A stretch of 64,000 nucleotides of DNA from Parasponia andersonii (Eukaryota; Streptophyta; Magnoliopsida; Rosales; Cannabaceae). Shown in pieces: positions 58,150-64,000 of this stretch (position 1 is the first letter of the stretch; every line of letters starts with the position of its first letter). The position numbers and the translations under genes are program-made. The stretch covers positions 802,433 through 866,432 of the forward strand of contig JXTB01000135.1 in the NCBI GenBank assembly GCA_002914805.1, read 5' to 3'. Under the pieces are notes generated by a model. That model ran no database searches and was not told the DNA's origin. It saw nothing but the letters and a program-made list of their open reading frames with translations.

Positions 58150-61100
58150 AACAGAGGAACAAATAAAACAACGAGGGGTAATAGCCAAAAAGAGCAGTGA
58201 ACTATCGATCATAGAGTGTAGGAGTAAATCTAAAACTAGTTAAATCAAGAAGTGTAAAACTTGCACTTCTTCTTTGGTGTTAAGATTTTGCCAATAGCAA
58301 TACCACACAAATGTATATGATTAGAACGTGCACAAAAGATACAGAACAGCAGGATGACTCATCGATAGGCATAAGGCCTTGATACAAGGATTAGGAGATG
58401 ATGACCCCAAATTGGTAATCATTCGCAGAAGCAGCAGTGTTAATTAGTACTAGAAGTCAAAACACCGGACTTCTATAATCAGGATAGTGATTGTTAGGCA
58501 CCAATACAATATAGCAGATCAAATGCTAGGTATATACAATACCGTCCTTAGATTATACCAGATTAATAATACACTGGGACCATTCTATTTGTGTACAGCT
58601 AAACTTGGTCTTAATCAATTATTGGGTCCAAAGACTCTAACAAGATTCCTTACCAATACAGGATAATACTCAATAAGGTTTCAAGTGGAAGACAATTATA
58701 CTTGTGTTACACCACACACAAGATAGACGAGTTCAGAGGTCAAAAATGACAACAAGAGTATAATGACATAAGTCATTTACCGTTCCTCATAACGAGCGAG
58801 TAACAATCACATACGCAAGATATTTCTAGTCAAGGACAAGACCAGAATCACTATGATTGAAAATCTCCAACACAGAAGCACTTGGCACAACAAATTCCAA
58901 TAGAACCACAATAGTTCAACCCTATAAAATACACGTATCCATATAACAAATATTATCCAAAGACTTCCTAAGTCTTTTATCCAAGGTAATATCACAGAGT
59001 GTTAACTCATACCACAATTAAACCCAGAGACTCTTCAAGCCTCTTTGTCCAACATAGGATTATAATAACAATCTCAATTCATCAATCACCTCCAAAAAGT
59101 CTTTGGTACAAGAAAAAGTCATATACAAATGACTAAATACCAAATATGCAAATAGAACCAGTGACAATACTACAATGTCCCAGAAACAGGATTCCAATAG
59201 AATAGGTCATCTCCGCAGCGATGCCTGTTTTCTATCTAACCTCATTTCATTTTAAAAATCATGAACAATTTTTTAGAAATATTTTTGAAAACATGCGACA
59301 CAAAATTAGGGGCATATAGGAATACTACACCAGTTCACAATAAAGTCTTACCTTGGCCGTAGGTAAACCAAATTTGAACTTCAAGTATTCCTTTTTCAAA
59401 ATAAAGTAGCAAGAGTTCAATAACTCTCTATATAGACTCATGAGTAATCTGATCCCTATGCCATCAATTATACTACTATAATTATACTTAGATCCAACTC
59501 AAATCAAGTAATGAGTTACAAACTGAACCCAGTACTAACGAACTCAATGATGACTCTAATCCACAACAGATTATAACAAGAGTCTCCAACAATCCCCAAA
59601 AGTCAGTACAAATAAAGTACCACAAGTAGTACTCACTCATTAACGTCAAGAGGGAATACATCGACAAGATCGATTCTTGTCATCATCAGTCAATCAATTT
59701 CGTGTTTAACACACTAATTCCACTTATTATGCTGAGTAAGTAGGACAAGAAGAATATATATATATTTTTTTGATATATAGTTTACTGATCAAACTATCAA
59801 GTACTTAAAATATGACAATTTCTTTTGAATCATAGATAAGCATAATAGAAGTTTTTCTCAAAATTTCAAGGCTTTTCAAAAATTCTCGAACATATCTATA
59901 ATATATTTAAAAGCATATCTTCTTTTCATTAGAAAATCACATTATGCAAATAATTTCCCATGGGTCTTTATTATTAAAAAAAACTTTAGGTAATCTTTTA
60001 GTGAGACTTCATTTGAGCTTTATAACTTTGAAATACCGCACTCTGACAATTTTATTAAAAATAATTTCGAAAAATATTTTAACGATAGGAAGAACCTATA
60101 AAGGAATTTAGAAAATATTAGAGTGTGTCAAGTATTTTTTTTTTTTTAGAGCCTCACCCAACTTGTCAAGCATATTAATCTATAGCTCATATATATTTGA
60201 AAATCCAAATTTCATAAATCGAACAATTTAGATTTTTAATTTCAAGAAAAATACCATGCATCATTTTGCACTACCTAAATCTCTCCAATGCTTAAGTATT
60301 CAAAAGCAAAATATTTTTATTTAAAAACTCAAATAAAATGTCACTCCAAGTCTCCAATATTAGGAGTTCCCAACACTCAGGATATAAAATCAATTTAACC
60401 ACACAAGTGCTCAATTATCTAATTAAGACAAATAATGCAAAGTTAATTCCACTTAACTTACTTACCCAACAAACAAGATATTTATGGCATACCAAAGATT
60501 TAAAAATTAAATAATTACTAAAATCATACATAGCTCAAATAAACAAGCCACATATACATAATGAAAATCTTAGAAGGATAACTAAACCCTTGCAGTGAGA
60601 TAAATATGGTCATGACAACAAGATTTCATAAAGCTTCCAAATAAGTTTTTAAAATATGAAAGTTTTCAATTTATGTAAGATTCCAAACAAGTCAGCGTAA
60701 CAAATTTTTCTTAGTAAAATTCTTGTAACAAGATATCATACATTTGACTTTTAGGAATATATGCACAAATTTTCAAAAATTTATATGCATACTTCACTAA
60801 TTCACACCAATGATTTCTTTTAAATATTCAAACTTTTTGCCAAAAGTTACCAAATTAATTTTTGCCATTAATATTTTATGTTTATTTTCAAGTCAATTTG
60901 TAAATTTATTTTCGAAAGCTTTCTTTAGTTTCAAAATCATGTGATAAGTAGAAACTCGAAAATTTTAGCAAGAGTATCTGCTATATTCAAAACTAGGAAA
61001 AATACTTAGGAACTTTATTTCTAAATTAACACCACTAAATGTGTAATAAGACCTCACTAGTACCATAACTAGTTTTTAAGTAAAGCAATTATTTAAATTT

Positions 61101-62100
61101 TATATTCCTGGCCATTTCACAAACGTTAATTTCAAGTGGTATTATTAATTTTTAAAACCATATATTTCTTGAAAAATATAAATTACATACACCCAACTAT
61201 TTTTCAAAATTAAGACGTATATGGTTTCTTTGAAAATAAAAATAATACAATGGTCGAATGTAAACGTCTACCTCATGCAAAACCAATTTTTATTAACTTG
61301 AAATTTTCCAAAGTTTCAAGACCAATTAATCAAGCTTATATCTAACCAAATTTAAATTTTACAAAAATGTCTACATTTAAGGGCCACATAAATAAATTTG
61401 ACAAAACTAGTACAATGCAACATTCAAGTAAACATAACATATCATATCAATTTATTAATCAATTAGATTCCACCAATTCAAAAATTTTCTTACAAAAATT
61501 AAACTTGGTAAGACTAGAAAAGAACATTTTTTTTTACCAAGTTCATATTATTAAATCATCTTATGAATGTAAACTAGTATGTCATGTCCACTAATAAGTC
61601 CAACTGATGTATGATAGAAAGTTACAAAAACATACTACCAGATACTCAAACTGGTTAGGCACACACAAATAATTTCCAAGAAATTCAAATTATAATATCA
61701 CAAGCACAAATGATGTCAAGTTATGCCAAAATAAGACACAAGACACTGAAATTGCTATTTTAGAACCTACGAGGTTCGTATAGCTCATCACAGCAATAGA
61801 CATAGGAGTACAAGAATAAATGTCTATTTGAATTTAGGAATTTCGACAAGAGTGGATTTCACTAATATCGTGTCATCCCCGACACTTCTAAGACAATAAT
61901 TTCAAGGGGTATAACTATCTTAAGGATACCAGAGTTCCACTTTAGGGAGGTAAACGAAGGATTTAGAACGAATCAGAGCAAAGTCAACATATTTAGCCAA
62001 TTCTTAAGTGATGTATGAGGTATTTGTCAAACACTTTTCAAAATTCTTTTTAAACATCAAACTATCACAGGCAAGATCCCAGACGGATCTAAAGCCTGAA
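58150..62100. other. Non-coding interior of the LARD-like element
   Basis: About 3.95 kb without a recognisable coding domain on either strand. The longest open frames (58807-58995 minus; 61367-61594 plus) are short and hydrophobic or Asn/Lys-rich. Text at 58150-59750 is less AT-rich than the rest. No nested insertion was identified. Confidence 0.7.
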
Positions 62101-62112
62101 GCTCTGATACCA
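62101..62112 (-). other. Primer-binding site (tRNA-iMet type)
   Basis: The minus strand reads TGGTATCAGAGC, four bases after the LTR end at 62117. It is complementary to the 3' end of plant initiator methionine tRNA. Confidence 0.88.
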
Positions 62113-62116
62113 AAAC

Positions 62117-64000
62117 TGTTACAACCGAAAATCCAAGGCTATGACTTTTAGTAAATTTAAGTAAAAATAGTGATAAACAGAAATTTTCAAAATTTTCAGA
62201 AAAAATCGAGTACTTAAAACTTAAATTTTAGTATTGGACTAACTCGAGAAATTATAGTATTATCTACTAGTTTTAAATTTCCAAGGTATTTTTAATTTTA
62301 AATTTAGAGAAATGATAAATAATAAATTTTAGAAACTTTTTATTTAAATCATTAAGTTTAATGAAAGTGTTCAATTTAAAACCATAGGCCCATAGTTAAA
62401 ATAATTTTCATAAAATCATTTCTATGTCTAAGTACTCGATTAAATATCGAAATCATCCTCATACATCCACTTAATAAATATACTACTAATGGCTAAATAA
62501 ACTTGACTTAGAAAAGGGGAAAATGATATAGAGTACGAACCAACCAATGAAGAGGACTGGAACTGCAAACATATGCCAAACATGCTTGCCAAGCCACACG
62601 AATATCTATCACAGAATAATTTGACACCTGAAAGGGGAAGGAAGTAGGGGGTGAGCACGTGAATGCTCAGTAGAAAACTCAATTATCTTTTTGGGAAAAA
62701 CCTTTTTTTAGTAATTCTCAATACAACTGCATGGTTAGTAGTTCCGGAAAGCATTTTAATAAATATGGAGCATTCGAAACATATATAGAAAATCTTTACA
62801 GAAAATCATGCTCAAACCAAAACTAGATATATATCCAGGTTAAAATATATAGAAAACCATAATAAAACAAGCATAGTGCACATCACATGAGTTCTCATCC
62901 TCTCATCACAACTAGACCAACTTATACTACATGTATTGAGTACTCTCTTCCTGACATCTATCTCTAAAAACCGGAGAGACACCCATGTGTCAACTCCTAC
63001 CGAACCGGAGGGACACCAAATACCTATGTCTACCGAATGGAGATAGTCAGAAAATAAACCCCGCACGAGTTTACGAGCTCTCACCGAAGGCGAGTGTACC
63101 AGTCCGCCTACTACAACACCGTGATGCCTAAGACGACTCTCATGCATGATCATATGAAATGTGCAATATATATAGAGTCTCAATCAACCATGCAGTGGTT
63201 TAACATTCTAGACATGCTCTAATTTTTAATTAAAAATCGATTTTGTACTTTAAAATCCAAAAGTACAGTTTCTATGGTTTTACCAAAATCCAAGTATAAA
63301 AACTTGTATAAAATTATATTTAAAAATATCTAGAGCAGTCTACAGTGTTTCACAAATTCATAGTTCATTAAAATAACTATTCAAATAATTTAATTTAATA
63401 AAATCATGAAATTTTATTTTTCAGAATAAATTCCAATTTTAATGAAAATAATAGAAAAAAAAGGAAATTGAATCCCCTACCTCAATTGAGTATTCAAATA
63501 GTGTTGCGGAGCTATGGAGAAAGTTTGGCGTCATTTGGGTATCGTTTAGAAGGTCGGACATCGTTTTAGAGCCTTTGATCGATAGGTTTGAAAACTCGAT
63601 TTTCAATCGGAGCTTCAGATCATTAAACGAACTTCACCACTGAATTTAGAGCATCCAAAAATGCTAGGTTAGATATATAGTTCAACTGATTCGGGCTCGA
63701 GCCGAACCCGGGCCCACGACATGCAAAACGAGACGATCTAAGCCGCTAGATTTAGATTTTCTTGCCCGTCACCAAATATAGACAATATATATATATATAT
63801 CAAAATTTTTGTTTTCACGAGAACATCATAAATATAAGGTTTATTTTACGATCTAACGGCCGGATTGAAAAATTTAAATATAAAACGAAAATAGCTCAAA
63901 ACTTGGATTGGAGCTATGAGGAGTTGACGAGGAGAATCGGATTTGGAGTTTCAAAGTCATTGTTTTTGGATACAAAGAATGTAAAAGGTTTTATTATTAT
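62117..64000 (-). repeat. 5' LTR (right copy) of the LARD-like element, incomplete
   Basis: On the plus strand it begins 'tgttacaaccgaaaatcc' and aligns with 55713 onward to about 63901. From there the two LTRs diverge completely: 'cttggattggagctatgagg' here against 'ttaacaaaaatggtaaaatt' in the left copy. Either an insertion or deletion separates them, or a nested element starts here; the window ends before this can be decided. Confidence 0.8.

Larger units (their letters stand above)
55713..64000 (-). mobile_element. LARD-like non-autonomous gypsy element, minus strand, right end cut by the window
   Basis: Two copies of a long LTR (55713-58107 and 62117 to the window end) enclose 58108-62116. 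The right LTR is preceded, on the minus strand, by TGGTATCAGAGC (complement of 62101-62112), the classic initiator-tRNA-Met primer-binding site. The left LTR is preceded by a purine tract and the last codons of a gypsy polyprotein. The element therefore reads right to left. The 4.0-kb interior shows no gag, protease, RT, RNase H or integrase in any frame. Long LTRs around a non-coding interior with intact priming sites is the LARD (large retrotransposon derivative) layout. Confidence 0.85.

Noticed and set aside
56087-63183. Minus-strand open frames present twice (56302-56087 with 62682-62440; 56721-56512 with 63183-62812)
   Set aside because: They look conserved only because they lie in the two LTR copies; lengths and frames differ between copies and no domain is seen.
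1-64000. tRNA, rRNA, CRISPR or prokaryotic operon features
   Set aside because: None could be recognised; the repeats are tandem minisatellites or LTRs, and the genes are spliced eukaryotic genes.

Overview
The window is nuclear DNA of a flowering plant, most likely a woody eudicot. It is AT-rich, the genes are intron-bearing and widely spaced, (CT)n/(GA)n and (TA)n microsatellites are common, and most of the intergenic space is retrotransposon debris and small non-autonomous repeats. There are no operons, CRISPR arrays, prokaryotic signals or recognisable tRNA/rRNA genes. I cannot name the species from sequence alone.

Four plausible protein-coding genes are present. (1) A five-exon gene at 21009-22807 (+) encodes a 412-aa plant-conserved protein resembling the one annotated in Arabidopsis as At3g54000 (TIP41-like/unknown). 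(2) A 20-coding-exon gene at 37087-44014 (+) encodes PASTICCINO1 (PAS1), a 621-aa FKBP-TPR immunophilin. (3) A two-exon PPR gene at 45096-47127 (+) encodes a 582-aa PLS/E-type protein like At3g20730. (4) A single-exon COPT/CTR copper transporter of 158 aa lies at 48832-49308 (-). A second COPT copy, frameshifted and cut off at an N, lies at 53375-53631 (-), and a decayed PPR fragment sits between PAS1 and the PPR gene. To my knowledge At3g54000 and PAS1 (At3g54010) are neighbours in Arabidopsis, so genes 1 and 2 look like a conserved pair forced apart here by a Copia element and other repeats.

Transposable elements by region: 1483-2150, an inverted-repeat (foldback/MITE-like) element; 3763-11408, a complete LTR-to-LTR Ty3/gypsy element of Tat type that lacks pol but keeps gag remnants, an antisense extra ORF and two minisatellites; 13585-15610, a 3'-truncated Ty1/copia relic; 17181-17554 and 25284-25640, two related MITE-like elements; 27303-33257, a near full-length but stop-riddled Ty1/copia element; 55195-55475, a truncated gypsy LTR ending at an N; 55713 to the window end, a minus-strand element with 2.4-kb LTRs, intact PBS and polypurine tract and a 4-kb non-coding interior (LARD-like).

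The most unusual items are the pol-less Tat element with its antisense ORF and in-frame 75-bp repeat, the LARD-like element that keeps only the last codons of a gypsy polyprotein, a GC-AG intron in PAS1, and the tandem COPT pseudogene. Three single Ns (27746, 53374, 55476) coincide with structural breaks and may be collapsed assembly gaps. All calls were made by reading the sequence; no database search was run.
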